DNA of 64,000 nt from Thiomonas bhubaneswarensis (GTDB lineage Bacteria > Pseudomonadota > Gammaproteobacteria > Burkholderiales > Burkholderiaceae_C): positions 1 through 64,000 of the forward strand of contig NZ_LIPV01000007.1 in NCBI RefSeq assembly GCF_001418255.1. The letters run 5' to 3'. Below, piece by piece: positions 46,401 through 56,972 of this stretch (position 1 is its first letter; every line of letters begins with the position of its first letter). The translations under genes were made by a program, and so were the position numbers. Below the pieces are notes generated by a model that saw nothing but the letters and a program-made list of their open reading frames with translations, was not told where the DNA came from and did no database searches.

Positions 46401-46814
46401 TCATCGCGGCGGACAGGTGGCGCCGGAACAGTGCAGAAAACCGTCTAGCTGGGCTATGCGGGTGCGGATCATGCCGGAGAGACAGTCATCCTGCCGCCGA
46501 TTCCAGTCAGCCCCGCCACGGCCCGGCGGGCCGTCGCGGAACAGACACTCCGCATTCACCCAGCGCCGCCAAAGGTTCTGCGCATGATCGAGTCGGCGCT
46601 CGGCGTAAGTGCCCATCACCTTTTGCAGTTCGAGACGGTAGAGATGCGTCATGCGGTCATTGAGGGCGTGACGGGTTTGCGCTGCGCATGCCGGGCTCTG
46701 CGGCTGCGTCTGGCAAATAGGCGCTGGCGCCGCGACAGCGGCCTGCGCCATCAGACCAGAGGCCACCACGGCCAGCATCCATCCCCCACCACACCACAAG
46801 CCGCGCCCATGCAT
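46401..46814 (-). CDS. LprI-like (DUF1311) exported protein
   Basis: A 137-residue secreted protein: signal peptide ending near AQAAVAAPA, then Cys-rich sequence with LRRWVNAECLFRD-type spacing, typical of the lysozyme-inhibitor LprI-like domain. Six cysteines probably form disulfides. Function in this organism is unknown. It is followed on the same strand by the enoyl-CoA hydratase gene. Confidence 0.65.
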   Translation of the reverse strand: MHGRGLWCGGGWMLAVVASGLMAQAAVAAPAPICQTQPQSPACAAQTRHALNDRMTHLYRLELQKVMGTYAERRLDHAQNLWRRWVNAECLFRDGPPGRGGADWNRRQDDCLSGMIRTRIAQLDGFLHCSGATCPPR

Positions 46815-46885
46815 CCTTCGCCTCCATCATCGAAAAATGAATGGAGGCCTGCTCTGCCCCGGTCGTTCCCGGCGGTTTCAATCGG

Positions 46886-47818
46886 TCACAACGCCGCCTG
46901 GTAATAGCGGTTCTGCGGGTGGCGCACCTGGGCGAAAAAGTCCCAGCGCTCGGCAATCATGCCCAGCAGATGGCTAAGCAGCGCCAGCGGCCAGCCGATA
47001 GCGCGCAAGGGCTCTGGTGTCAGCCACAGCAGCAGCATGGGCAGCACAAAGCCCAGCCCGACGAAACTCCAACGCGCGCTCGTCACCCATTGCGCGCTGC
47101 GGCCATGAAAGAACTCACGGGTGTTGAAGGCTCCCGCGGTGAACCCTTTGGATGTCTGCCGAATCACCGGGCTGCTCACGCCGATGGCCGACTGCATCGA
47201 CCCCGCAGGCGCCAGACGCCGCACCCGCAGCAGCGCCGCCAGCCGCCCCAGCAGCGCGGCAGCCAGCAAGGCTGATGCCACGCGCGCATACAGCGCCGCC
47301 TGCGGTGCAAACCGCCACAAGGCGAGCACGGCGGCGAGCAGGCAGCCACTGGCCAGACCCATCAACACGAAGTTGAGCACGGTCAGCGGGGTGGCCCATT
47401 CGCGCAGAAAACGCACCCCGGCGTAGATCATCGCGGTACAGACCCACAGCGCAAAGGCCCCGGCGATCAGGACCGCGGCAAGCCACGCGGGCCAGGCGTG
47501 AAAGCGCAACAGGCTCAGCTGACACAGCGCGCTCAACCCCAGGAACGCGGGCAAGGCAATGACCTCGCGCGACAGCCAGGACGTGCGCCACATGGCCGCG
47601 GCACGCCAGGCCCGCTCGGGGCGCCCGAGGTGGCCGAAGGACGCGGCCAGCCCGATGACGCCCAGGCCCAGAATGATCCAGAGACTCAGGCTCCAGAAAC
47701 CCAGCCAGGCCTCGGTTGGCACGCGGCCTGCGAGCGCGGGCAGCGCCACTACGACCGCCAGCCCCTGGGCGCAGCCGATCAGGGTGGTGAGGAGAAGAAC
47801 AGAGAAGGCGGGCCGCAT
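46886..47818 (-). CDS. soeC: Sulfite dehydrogenase membrane anchor, SoeC/DmsC type
   Basis: A 310-residue polytopic protein of the DMSO-reductase-anchor (DmsC) family with about eight membrane segments, passing electrons to the quinone pool. SFGHLGRPERAWRA and SREVIALPAF are characteristic. ATG 47818 or 47824. Its gene ends the soeA-soeB-soeC operon. The SoeABC assignment rests on operon content and would be confirmed by a match of the large subunit. Confidence 0.8.
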   Translation of the reverse strand: MRPAFSVLLLTTLIGCAQGLAVVVALPALAGRVPTEAWLGFWSLSLWIILGLGVIGLAASFGHLGRPERAWRAAAMWRTSWLSREVIALPAFLGLSALCQLSLLRFHAWPAWLAAVLIAGAFALWVCTAMIYAGVRFLREWATPLTVLNFVLMGLASGCLLAAVLALWRFAPQAALYARVASALLAAALLGRLAALLRVRRLAPAGSMQSAIGVSSPVIRQTSKGFTAGAFNTREFFHGRSAQWVTSARWSFVGLGFVLPMLLLWLTPEPLRAIGWPLALLSHLLGMIAERWDFFAQVRHPQNRYYQAAL

Positions 47819-47820
47819 GA

Positions 47821-48639
47821 TCAATATCCCTGCCGACCGGCGGCATGGGCGAGATCGGCACCATGCGTCTTCGGGTCGGCGTTGCGGTTCTTCCCCAGTG
47901 CGCCGAAAAGCCGTGCAAACAGGCCGCGCGCCTCGACCTCGAGGGCCGCCTCGTTCGGCACCGGGCGCGGGGCCGGAGCCTGCTCCGGCACTTGCCTCGC
48001 CTCCTCCGCCAGCCCGACATCCTGCGGCAGGCGGCGAGGCAGATAGTGGTTGGCGGGCCGGGTGCCGAGCTCGGGCATCAGGGCGTAGCCTGCGCGTTCG
48101 CGGATGGCGCGCGATACTTCCGATTCAGGATCGTGCACGTCGCCAAACAAGCGGGCGTTGGTCGGGCAGGCGTTGACGCAGGCCGGGCGGCGTTGCGCCG
48201 CGGGGATGGATTCGTCGTAGATGCGGTCCACGCACAGGGTGCACTTGGTCATCACCCCGCGGTCTTCATCGTATTCACGCGCGCCGTAGGGACAGGCCCA
48301 GGAGCAGTACTTGCAGCCGATGCACTTGTCGCTGTCCACCAGCACGATGCCGTCTTCCTGGCGCTTGTACGACGCGCCGGTCGGACACACCGGCACGCAA
48401 GGCGGCTCTTCGCAGTGCAGGCAGCTCTTAGGAAAATGCACCGTCTGCGTGTGCGGGAACTGGCCGACCTCGTAGGTCTGCACCCGGTTGAAGAACACCC
48501 CCAGCGGGTTTTCGCCGTAGGGCTCCAGGTCGCTCAGATGCCCGGCCGCCCCCGAGGTATTCCATTGCTTGCAAGACGTCACGCAGGCATGGCAGCCGAC
48601 GCAGACATTGAGGTCGATGACCAGGGCGAGCTGGGTCAT
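47821..48639 (-). CDS. soeB: Sulfite dehydrogenase iron-sulfur subunit, SoeB/DmsB type
   Basis: A 272-residue cytoplasmic electron-transfer subunit with four [4Fe-4S] motifs: CVGCHACVTSCKQ, CLHCEEPPCVPVCP, CIGCKYCSWACP, and CTLCVDRI with a final CVNACP. The C-terminal 75 residues are extra and Pro/Ala-rich. It overlaps soeA by 4 bases and lies next to soeC, so the three subunits are translated together. Confidence 0.88.
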   Translation of the reverse strand: MTQLALVIDLNVCVGCHACVTSCKQWNTSGAAGHLSDLEPYGENPLGVFFNRVQTYEVGQFPHTQTVHFPKSCLHCEEPPCVPVCPTGASYKRQEDGIVLVDSDKCIGCKYCSWACPYGAREYDEDRGVMTKCTLCVDRIYDESIPAAQRRPACVNACPTNARLFGDVHDPESEVSRAIRERAGYALMPELGTRPANHYLPRRLPQDVGLAEEARQVPEQAPAPRPVPNEAALEVEARGLFARLFGALGKNRNADPKTHGADLAHAAGRQGY

Positions 48640-51608
48640 GGCTTTTCTCCCTGCCGGGCATGCCGCCCGGCGAAATAGCGCAGCACCGATGGCTTCGGTG
48701 CTTGTCCATGCAGGGTTGGGGGCGGCGCAAACTGCGGCCAGCTCTGCTCGGCTGCATCCGGCGCGGGTTCATCGGTCTCGGGCGGCGCGTCGGCCGGGTC
48801 GATGCGCACGCGCACGTCGTACCAGCCGGCCTGACCGGTGACGGGGTCGCTGTTGGAAATCTGTCCTTGCCCTGCCCCCAGTGCGCTGGCGGGCAGTTCC
48901 TCGCGGATGAGGTGGTTGAGCAGAAAGCCGGTCTGCGCCTCCTCGGCTCGCGGATGCAACCCCCAGAAGCCGCTGGCCTTGCCGATGGCATTCCAGGTCC
49001 AGACCGTGCCGGGCTCGACCGCTTCGCTGTACTGGCAGCGCGCCCGCACCCGCCCCCACGGCGAGGTGACCCACAGCCAGTCGCCATCGGCGATGCCCTG
49101 TTGCCGTGCGAGCGCCGGATTCACATACAGCCGGTTGTGGCCGTGAATCTGCCGCAGCCAGGCGTTCTGCGAATCCCAGGCGTGATACATGGCCATGGGC
49201 CGTTGGGTCACGGCCGCCAGCGGGTAGCGCGACAGGTCGGTGGCAGCGTGCTCCAGCGGCGGTTCCCAGAAAGGCAGTGGATCGAAGTGATGTGCCACGC
49301 GCTCGCGCAAGTGTTCGGGCGGCTGCCGCCCCGGACGCTGGCCGCGCGCCGCCAGGCGGAATTGCTGCAGCACGTCGGAATACAGCGCGATGATGATGGG
49401 CGTGTTGCGCGTGCGCCAGCCTTGCTCCTGCGCGAAATCGAGGTAATCGCGGTTCCAGTTGCGCATGAAGCGCAGCGATTCGGGCAGATGGTGAAAGTGC
49501 ACGCAGTCGTTCTTTGCGTACATCTCCCATTGACGCGGGTTGGGCTCGCCCTTGAGCGACTTGCTGCCGTCCTTGCCACGCCAGCCCGACAGAAAGCCGA
49601 TGCCCGAACCCGGCGCGGTCTCGTAGTTCACGATGAAATCGGGGTAGTCCTTGTACTTGCGGCTGCCGTCGGCATTCACGAACGCTGGCAGCCCCAGACG
49701 CCCGGCAAGCTCGACCAGCACCTCCTGGAATGGCCGCGTCTGCCCCAGCGGCGGCAGCACGGGCACACGCACCGAATCCACGGGGCCGTCGAACTCGGAG
49801 ATCGGTCGATCCAGCAGCGACATGGCGTCATGCCGCTCCAGATAGCTGGTGTCGGGCAGCAGCAGGTCGGCAAAGGCGGTCATCTCGCTGTGAAAGGCGT
49901 CGCACACCACCAGGAATGGAATGCGATGGCTGCCGTCCTCGCGCTTATCGCGCAGCATCTGCCGCACGTCCACAGTGTTCATCGCCGAATTCCACGCCAT
50001 GTTGGACATGAAGATGAGCAGTGTGTCGATCGGATACGGGTCGCCGCGCCAGGCATTGGTGATGACGTTGTGCATCAGGCCGTGCACCGCCAGCGGATGC
50101 TCCCAGGAAAACGCCTTGTCGATGCGCAGCGGGCTGCGATCATCCATCAGCGCGAGGTCGTCGGGCGAGGTCGGCCAGCCCAGCGGCGAACCGGCAAGCG
50201 GCGTGTCGGGCCGCACGTCCTGCGGGCCACGCGGGTTGCGCACATCGGGCGGAATGTCCTTGGGGTACGGCGCCTTGTGGCGAAAGCCGCCCGGCGCATC
50301 GATGGTGCCCAGCAGGCTCATCAGAATCGACAGGGCGCGGATGGTCTGAAAGCCGTTGGAATGCGCCGCCAGACCGCGCATGGCGTGGAACGCCAGCGGT
50401 TTGCTGCGCACCGTGGCGTGCTCGCGGCCCAACCAGTCGGTCCAGGCGATGGGCAGGTCTTCGCCCTGATCGAGCGCGGCGCTGGCCATCTCCTGCGCCA
50501 GTTGGCGGATGCGTGCAGCGCTGATGCCCGTGATGTCCGCGGCCCATTCGGGGGTGTTGTCGGCCACCCGTTCGCGCAGCAACTCCAAGGCGGGCGCCAC
50601 CGGCGTGCCGTCGGCCAGGCGATAGTGCCCGGACAGATTCGGCTGCGCGCCCTCGGTCCAGGCGGGCACGGGGCGCTGCATCGGTGCGTCCCACCACATG
50701 CGGTCTTGCGACTGCTCCGCGCCCGAAGCATCGGCAATGAACAGGCCGTCCTGCGCATCTCCGGGCTGCACCCGCACGAGTTGCGCGCCGTTGGTGCAGG
50801 CGGCGATGAACTCGGCGTCGAACCGGCCGGTGCGCAGCAACTCATGCACCAGCGCGAGCAGCAGCGCGCCATCGGTGCCCGGACGAATGGGAATCCACTC
50901 GTCGGCGATGGCGGAATAGCCAGTGCGCACCGGATTGATGGAGATGAACCGCCCCCCTGCCCGCTTGAATTTGGACAGGGCGATTTTCATCGGGTTGCTG
51001 TGATGATCTTCGGCAGTGCCGATCATCACGAACAACCGGGCCCGCTCCAGATCCGGCCCGCCGAATTCCCAGAAGCTGCCTCCGACTGTGTAGATCATGC
51101 CGGCGGCCATGTTCACCGAGCAGAAGCCGCCGTGCGCGGCATAGTTGGGCGTGCCGTACTGCCGGGCGAACAGCCCAGTGAGCGCCTGCATCTGATCGCG
51201 CCCGGTGAACAGCGCGAACTGTTTGGGATCGGTGGCGCGCAGATGGCGCAAGCGATCTTCCAGCAGTTGCATCGCCTCGTCCCATGAAATCGGCTCGAAC
51301 TGACCGTCGCCTCGCTCGGCACCCGGCTTGCGCCGCAACGGCTGCGTGAGGCGCGCCGGTGACACCTGTTTCATGATGCCCGCAGAGCCCTTGGCGCAGA
51401 TCACGCCCTGATTGAGCGGATGCCTCGGATTGCCCTCGATAAAGCGAACCTGCCCGTCGCGCAGATGCACGTTGATGCCGCAACGGCAGGCGCACATGTA
51501 GCAGGTCGTCGACTTGACCTCGGTGGCTCCGGGCGGGGGCGCGAGCGGATCGTGCAATGGCGTGCCGTTGGAGAAAAAGCGATCGAGCGGTTTGAACAGG
51601 GCGGGCAT
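48636..51608 (-). CDS. soeA: Molybdopterin sulfite dehydrogenase catalytic subunit, SoeA type
   Basis: A 990-residue molybdopterin oxidoreductase. The N-terminal [4Fe-4S] motif CYMCACRCGINV is followed by GVICAKGSAG, the catalytic-site region HGGFCSVNMAAG (candidate Cys ligand of Mo) and a C-terminal molybdopterin-binding domain. No Tat signal is visible, consistent with the cytoplasmic SoeA that oxidises sulfite to sulfate. Thiosulfate/polysulfide reductase catalytic subunits are the main alternative. ATG 51608 is chosen; the frame runs to 51665. Confidence 0.82.
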   Translation of the reverse strand: MPALFKPLDRFFSNGTPLHDPLAPPPGATEVKSTTCYMCACRCGINVHLRDGQVRFIEGNPRHPLNQGVICAKGSAGIMKQVSPARLTQPLRRKPGAERGDGQFEPISWDEAMQLLEDRLRHLRATDPKQFALFTGRDQMQALTGLFARQYGTPNYAAHGGFCSVNMAAGMIYTVGGSFWEFGGPDLERARLFVMIGTAEDHHSNPMKIALSKFKRAGGRFISINPVRTGYSAIADEWIPIRPGTDGALLLALVHELLRTGRFDAEFIAACTNGAQLVRVQPGDAQDGLFIADASGAEQSQDRMWWDAPMQRPVPAWTEGAQPNLSGHYRLADGTPVAPALELLRERVADNTPEWAADITGISAARIRQLAQEMASAALDQGEDLPIAWTDWLGREHATVRSKPLAFHAMRGLAAHSNGFQTIRALSILMSLLGTIDAPGGFRHKAPYPKDIPPDVRNPRGPQDVRPDTPLAGSPLGWPTSPDDLALMDDRSPLRIDKAFSWEHPLAVHGLMHNVITNAWRGDPYPIDTLLIFMSNMAWNSAMNTVDVRQMLRDKREDGSHRIPFLVVCDAFHSEMTAFADLLLPDTSYLERHDAMSLLDRPISEFDGPVDSVRVPVLPPLGQTRPFQEVLVELAGRLGLPAFVNADGSRKYKDYPDFIVNYETAPGSGIGFLSGWRGKDGSKSLKGEPNPRQWEMYAKNDCVHFHHLPESLRFMRNWNRDYLDFAQEQGWRTRNTPIIIALYSDVLQQFRLAARGQRPGRQPPEHLRERVAHHFDPLPFWEPPLEHAATDLSRYPLAAVTQRPMAMYHAWDSQNAWLRQIHGHNRLYVNPALARQQGIADGDWLWVTSPWGRVRARCQYSEAVEPGTVWTWNAIGKASGFWGLHPRAEEAQTGFLLNHLIREELPASALGAGQGQISNSDPVTGQAGWYDVRVRIDPADAPPETDEPAPDAAEQSWPQFAPPPTLHGQAPKPSVLRYFAGRHARQGEKP

Positions 51609-51661
51609 GGCGAGCTTCGGGTGCGTGCTTGTTGCAACCCTAGCCCTGCCCCATTCATTAA

Positions 51662-51678
51662 ACAAACGATTAGTTTGT
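51662..51678. promoter_or_regulatory. Inverted repeat in the soeA/OYE intergenic region
   Basis: ACAAAC-GATTA-GTTTGT, a 6-bp inverted repeat in an AT-rich patch, 54 bases before soeA and about 115 before the Old Yellow Enzyme gene. It has the shape of a TetR-family-type operator. No regulator gene is adjacent. Confidence 0.4.
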
Positions 51679-51794
51679 GTCTTTCATATCTAATTTTTCG
51701 ATGCAAGCCATGACCCACAAGGCGATTCCCCAACTCAGCAAGTTCCCGCCAACCGACTTACGATCGTTCTGCATTGCAACAAACAAGGATCTCC

Positions 51795-52907
51795 ATGACC
51801 AAACCTACCCTGCTCACCCCCTTGCAACTCGGCGCCCTGCAACTGCCCAATCGCGTGGTGATGGCACCACTGACGCGCTCGCGCGCTCGGCAGCCCGGCG
51901 ACATTCCTGGCGAAATGAATGCACGCTATTACGCCCAGCGCGCCACTGCGGGCCTGATCGTGAGCGAAGCCACGCAGATTTCCCGGCAGGGGCAAGGCTA
52001 TGCCTTCACCCCCGGCATCTACACCGATGAACAAGTCGCCGGATGGAAAATGGTGACGGACGCCGTCCACGAAGCCGGTGGACGCATGGCGATGCAACTA
52101 TGGCATGTCGGCCGCATCTCGCACCATCTGCTGCAGGAAAACGGCCAGGCGCCTGTGGCGCCCAGTGCCATCCGCAGCGAGACGGGTGAATCATTCGTGG
52201 TGCTGCCCGAGGGCCCGAAGCGCGTGCCCTGCGACATGCCGCGCGCGCTCGAGACGGCAGAGATTCCCGGCATCATCGCCGACTACCGCCATGCGGCACA
52301 GCGCGCTATGCAGGCGGGCTTTGACATGCTGGAACTGCACAGCGCCAACGGCTATTTGCTGCAGCAATTCCTCTCGACCAATACGAATCAGCGCACCGAC
52401 GGCTACGGCGGCAGCCTGGAAAACCGGGCGCGCATCGTGCTCGAGGCGATCGATGCCCTGATCGAGGTGGCCGGTGCGGATCGCGTCGGGGTGCGCATTT
52501 CCCCGCATTTCATCCGCCACGACATCAAGGACGAGCAAACGGAGGAGATTCATCTCTACCTGGCGCGAGAATTCAACCGCCGCTCGATCGCCTACATTCA
52601 CATCGCCGAACCCGATTGGGCTGGCGGCCCAGCTCTGAGCGAGGATTTCCGCAAAAAGCTGCGAGCTGGCTACTCGGGCAGCATCATCGTGTGCGGCAAC
52701 TACACCCGCGAATCCGCCGAAGCCCGACTGGCCTCGGGGCTTGCCGACGCCGTGGCCTTCGGCCGCCCGTTCATTGCGAATCCGGACCTGGTCGCCCGGT
52801 TCGAGCAGGGCGCGCCGCTGAATAAACCGAATCCGGCCACTTTCTATGGCGGCGGCGAGGAAGGCTACACCGACTACCCGCTGCTTGGCGCGACGGTCGC
52901 AGCCTGA
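51795..52907 (+). CDS. Old Yellow Enzyme family NADH:flavin oxidoreductase
   Basis: A 370-residue FMN-binding beta/alpha-barrel reductase (NemA type). Motifs: VMAPLTRSRA, WHVGRIS, the substrate-binding HSANGYLLQQF and GGSLENRARI, and a C-terminal GRPFIANPDL. It reduces activated C=C bonds, N-ethylmaleimide or nitro compounds; the natural substrate is unknown. ATG 51795 follows AAGGA; 51774 is an alternative. It is divergent from the soe operon. Confidence 0.93.
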   Translation: MTKPTLLTPLQLGALQLPNRVVMAPLTRSRARQPGDIPGEMNARYYAQRATAGLIVSEATQISRQGQGYAFTPGIYTDEQVAGWKMVTDAVHEAGGRMAMQLWHVGRISHHLLQENGQAPVAPSAIRSETGESFVVLPEGPKRVPCDMPRALETAEIPGIIADYRHAAQRAMQAGFDMLELHSANGYLLQQFLSTNTNQRTDGYGGSLENRARIVLEAIDALIEVAGADRVGVRISPHFIRHDIKDEQTEEIHLYLAREFNRRSIAYIHIAEPDWAGGPALSEDFRKKLRAGYSGSIIVCGNYTRESAEARLASGLADAVAFGRPFIANPDLVARFEQGAPLNKPNPATFYGGGEEGYTDYPLLGATVAA

Positions 52908-52925
52908 GCCGCACCTGAAAGAAAA

Positions 52926-52962
52926 AACCCCTTCGATCAGCGATGTGCCGATCGAAGGGGTT
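52926..52962 (-). terminator. Terminator of the polysaccharide module
   Basis: A 13-bp perfect inverted repeat (52926-52938 and 52950-52962) with six As on the plus-strand left side, giving a T-run on the minus strand. It ends the minus-strand operon beginning upstream of 56715. Confidence 0.88.
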
Positions 52963-52993
52963 GGATGCGGAGGGGGCTGACGACAGTTCGTCT

Positions 52994-54007
52994 TTACCCC
53001 CGCGCGACGTACCAGGGCATGGCTGTTTTCAAGCCTGCGCGCACGCTGAAAACGGGGTTGTAGCCCAGCAAGCGCCTGGCCTTGCCGATGTCAGCCAAGG
53101 AATGCCTGACATCGCCCTTGCGGAAATCGCGGTAGACGGGCGGCGTGAAGACCACCTTGTCGTCCAGGGACATGATCTCCTCGCTCAACAACTGATGCAG
53201 GGTGTTCAGACTGGTCTGCTCGCCAAACGCCACGTTGTAAACCTGCCCCACGGCTTCCGGGTTTGTGCTCAGCCCAGCCAGGACATTGGCCTGCACCACG
53301 TTATCGACATAGCAGAAATCGCGGGTGGTTTCGCCGTCGCCATTGATGAAACAGGGCTGATTGCTGCGGATGGCCTTGGCCCAGTTGGGAATGACGGCGG
53401 CGTAAGGCCCGTTCGGATCTTGCCGGGTACCGAACACATTGAAATAGCGCAGGCCGATGGTCTGCAGGCCGTAGACCCGGCCGAACACATCGGCGTAAAG
53501 CTCGTTGAGATACTTGGTCACCGCATAGGGCGACAGAGGCTTGCCGATCAGGTCTTCGACCTTGGGCAGGCCCGGGTGGTCACCGTAGGTCGAGCTGGAG
53601 GCAGCGTAGACAAAGCGATTCACACCCGCATCGCGCGCCGCCACCAGCATGTTCAGAAAGCCGGTGGCGTTAACCGCATGGGTCGCCAGCGGATTTTCAA
53701 TGGAACGCGGCACCGAGCCGAGCGCGGCCTCGTGCAGCACGATGTCCACGCCTTCGCATGCGCGCTGACAGGCCGACAGATCGACGATGTCGCCTTCGAT
53801 GAAGGTGTGACGCTTCCAGGCCTCTTCACCCACGATGCGCCGCACTTCGTCGAGATTGGATTGATGACCGGTCGCAAAGTTGTCCAGGCTGACCACGGTC
53901 TGCCCGTGGGCCAGCAGGGTTTCGATCAGGTGGGAACCGATGAACCCGGCACTTCCCGTCACCAGCCAGCGCCGGGGCTTTTCAGCTAAAAGTTGTTCGA
54001 TCGACAT
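52994..54007 (-). CDS. UDP-N-acetylhexosamine 4-epimerase, WbpP/TviC type
   Basis: A 337-residue extended SDR enzyme interconverting UDP-GlcNAc and UDP-GalNAc. NAD motif [11 protein letters not shown], the [13 protein letters not shown] region and catalytic SPYAVTKY (Tyr-x-x-x-Lys) match the WbpP/TviC group. It immediately follows the UDP-HexNAc dehydrogenase gene, so the pair would supply UDP-GalNAcA-type sugars. Terminator 52926-52962 follows the stop. Confidence 0.88.
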   Translation of the reverse strand: MSIEQLLAEKPRRWLVTGSAGFIGSHLIETLLAHGQTVVSLDNFATGHQSNLDEVRRIVGEEAWKRHTFIEGDIVDLSACQRACEGVDIVLHEAALGSVPRSIENPLATHAVNATGFLNMLVAARDAGVNRFVYAASSSTYGDHPGLPKVEDLIGKPLSPYAVTKYLNELYADVFGRVYGLQTIGLRYFNVFGTRQDPNGPYAAVIPNWAKAIRSNQPCFINGDGETTRDFCYVDNVVQANVLAGLSTNPEAVGQVYNVAFGEQTSLNTLHQLLSEEIMSLDDKVVFTPPVYRDFRKGDVRHSLADIGKARRLLGYNPVFSVRAGLKTAMPWYVARG

Positions 54008-54013
54008 GGCGGC

Positions 54014-55294
<1,281 letters not shown>

Positions 55295-55314
55295 CTTTCT
55301 CTTTCTATAAAAAA

Positions 55315-56715
55315 TTATCTTGCACCTTCGCCAAAAATCACGACGCGCACGGTTTCAAACAAAATGAAAAAATCGAGAAAAACACTGTTATTCTTGACGT
55401 AGTAAAGATCGAACTGCAATTTTCTTTTGGAGTCCTCGACCGAGGCGCCGTAGGCGTAGCGCACCTGCGCCCAGCCGGTCACGCCCGGCTTCACGCTGTG
55501 GCGAATGGCGTAAAACGGAATGTCTCGCTCAAGCATGTCGACAAATGTCGGACGCTCGGGCCGCGGGCCGACCATGCTCATCTCGCCACGCAGAACATTG
55601 ATCAGTTGCGGCAGTTCATCGATACGGGTTTTGCGGATGAAGGCACCCACTCGGGTAATCCGATTGTCATTGGTGCTGGCCCATCTAGCCACGCCGTCTT
55701 TTTCGGCGTCCGTTCGCATACTGCGGAACTTCATGCACTTGAACGTTTTGCCGAACAACCCAACCCGTTCCTGCTGAAAAAACACCGGGCCGCGATCTTC
55801 GATTTTGATGGCCAATGCGGCGAGCAGCATGATGGGCCACAAGGTGAGCAGCAAAACGCTGGCACTGAAAAGATCGAACAGGCGCTTGGCCAGGGCACGG
55901 ATATGACCCTGTGTGAAACCTCCGCCGTAAATGAGCCAGCTCGCCTTCATGCTTTCCAGCGGAACTTCGCCTTTCAGGCGCTCATAAAAAGTGGGGAGAT
56001 TGTGCACAGGAGTGCCGAGAATGCGCGCCTCGAGCAACTGGCGAATCGGCAGCACGCCCCCGCGATGCTCGCGCACGGCGATGATGATTTCATCAACCCG
56101 CTCCTCCAGAACGACATGCTCAAGAGGAATCGAGCCGTCGAAGACCTGGCCGTTCAGTTGCACCTGATCTCCAGACTCGGTGGGATAGAAGCCGACAACG
56201 GTGTAGGCCGAATGATGGTGATCTTGAATCTGGCGCGAAAGCGATTGTGCTTCACGCCCATTACCCACAATGAGAATACGCCGCGTCATCCGAGAAAGAG
56301 CAGACTGTCGCAGCATAATGAAGCGGAACAGAATCAGAGCGCCCATCTGGTAAAGATAGGTGAAAGCCAGAACCCTGAACGAACTGTCGGCCTCGGTGAA
56401 CATCAGTGTGAACCAATAGACCGGGAAAAAGGCCAAGGCAAAAGCGACCGATGCGCGCCCAAGCAAATCGCGCAGGGTGTTTTCTGCCTCGATTCTGTAG
56501 ATGCCGAGTGCGGTATACAGAAGCGCGGTAAGACCTACATAAAGCATCAACGGGTAGGTACTCTGCTTCACCCAGTAGGCAAAATCATGGCTGCCAGGAG
56601 TCAGGAGATAGACCGTGAAGGTGGCAAAGCCAAACGACAGCATGGAAATGGCCATGTCGACCAGCAATTCCAGTGTCATCTTCGCGGGTATGTAAATGTT
56701 AAATATCTTGAACAT
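55315..56715 (-). CDS. Polyprenyl glycosylphosphotransferase, TIGR03013-like
   Basis: A 466-residue membrane enzyme that starts exopolysaccharide assembly by moving a sugar-phosphate to undecaprenyl phosphate. Four N-terminal membrane segments, a central CoA-binding-like domain (ILIVGNGREAQ) and a C-terminal bacterial sugar transferase domain with KFRSMRTDAEKDG, TRIDELPQLINVL and GPRPERP. The form resembles the TIGR03013 XrtA/PEP-CTERM type. It is first of the three-gene module. The 257 bases upstream of it hold no gene. Confidence 0.88.
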   Translation of the reverse strand: MFKIFNIYIPAKMTLELLVDMAISMLSFGFATFTVYLLTPGSHDFAYWVKQSTYPLMLYVGLTALLYTALGIYRIEAENTLRDLLGRASVAFALAFFPVYWFTLMFTEADSSFRVLAFTYLYQMGALILFRFIMLRQSALSRMTRRILIVGNGREAQSLSRQIQDHHHSAYTVVGFYPTESGDQVQLNGQVFDGSIPLEHVVLEERVDEIIIAVREHRGGVLPIRQLLEARILGTPVHNLPTFYERLKGEVPLESMKASWLIYGGGFTQGHIRALAKRLFDLFSASVLLLTLWPIMLLAALAIKIEDRGPVFFQQERVGLFGKTFKCMKFRSMRTDAEKDGVARWASTNDNRITRVGAFIRKTRIDELPQLINVLRGEMSMVGPRPERPTFVDMLERDIPFYAIRHSVKPGVTGWAQVRYAYGASVEDSKRKLQFDLYYVKNNSVFLDFFILFETVRVVIFGEGAR

Positions 56716-56972
56716 TTTTCACTCTGATCGTTGGGGTTCGCTGGCAAGCGATCTCGGGAAGGGTCAAGATGCAGACTTCTGCCGTTCGACGTTGGGAAGA
56801 TTTTGCGCTGAGATGCCGAAGAACCGATGTGAAGTAGTTGGCAATTCCGGCGACAAATCCCTATTTGCAGCTGATCCGGCTCATTGTTATCAATCGGGAA
56901 TGACAGGTCTATCCCCGAGCGTGGGCCTCCTCCCCCCGATTCGCAGGGTGGTGTCGGGTACGGCCCACGCCG

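Noticed and set aside
48660-51287. 875-residue plus-strand ORF opposite soeA
   Set aside because: Shadow of soeA produced by high GC; low-complexity His/Arg/Gln-rich sequence with no domain, while the minus strand has clear molybdopterin-enzyme motifs.
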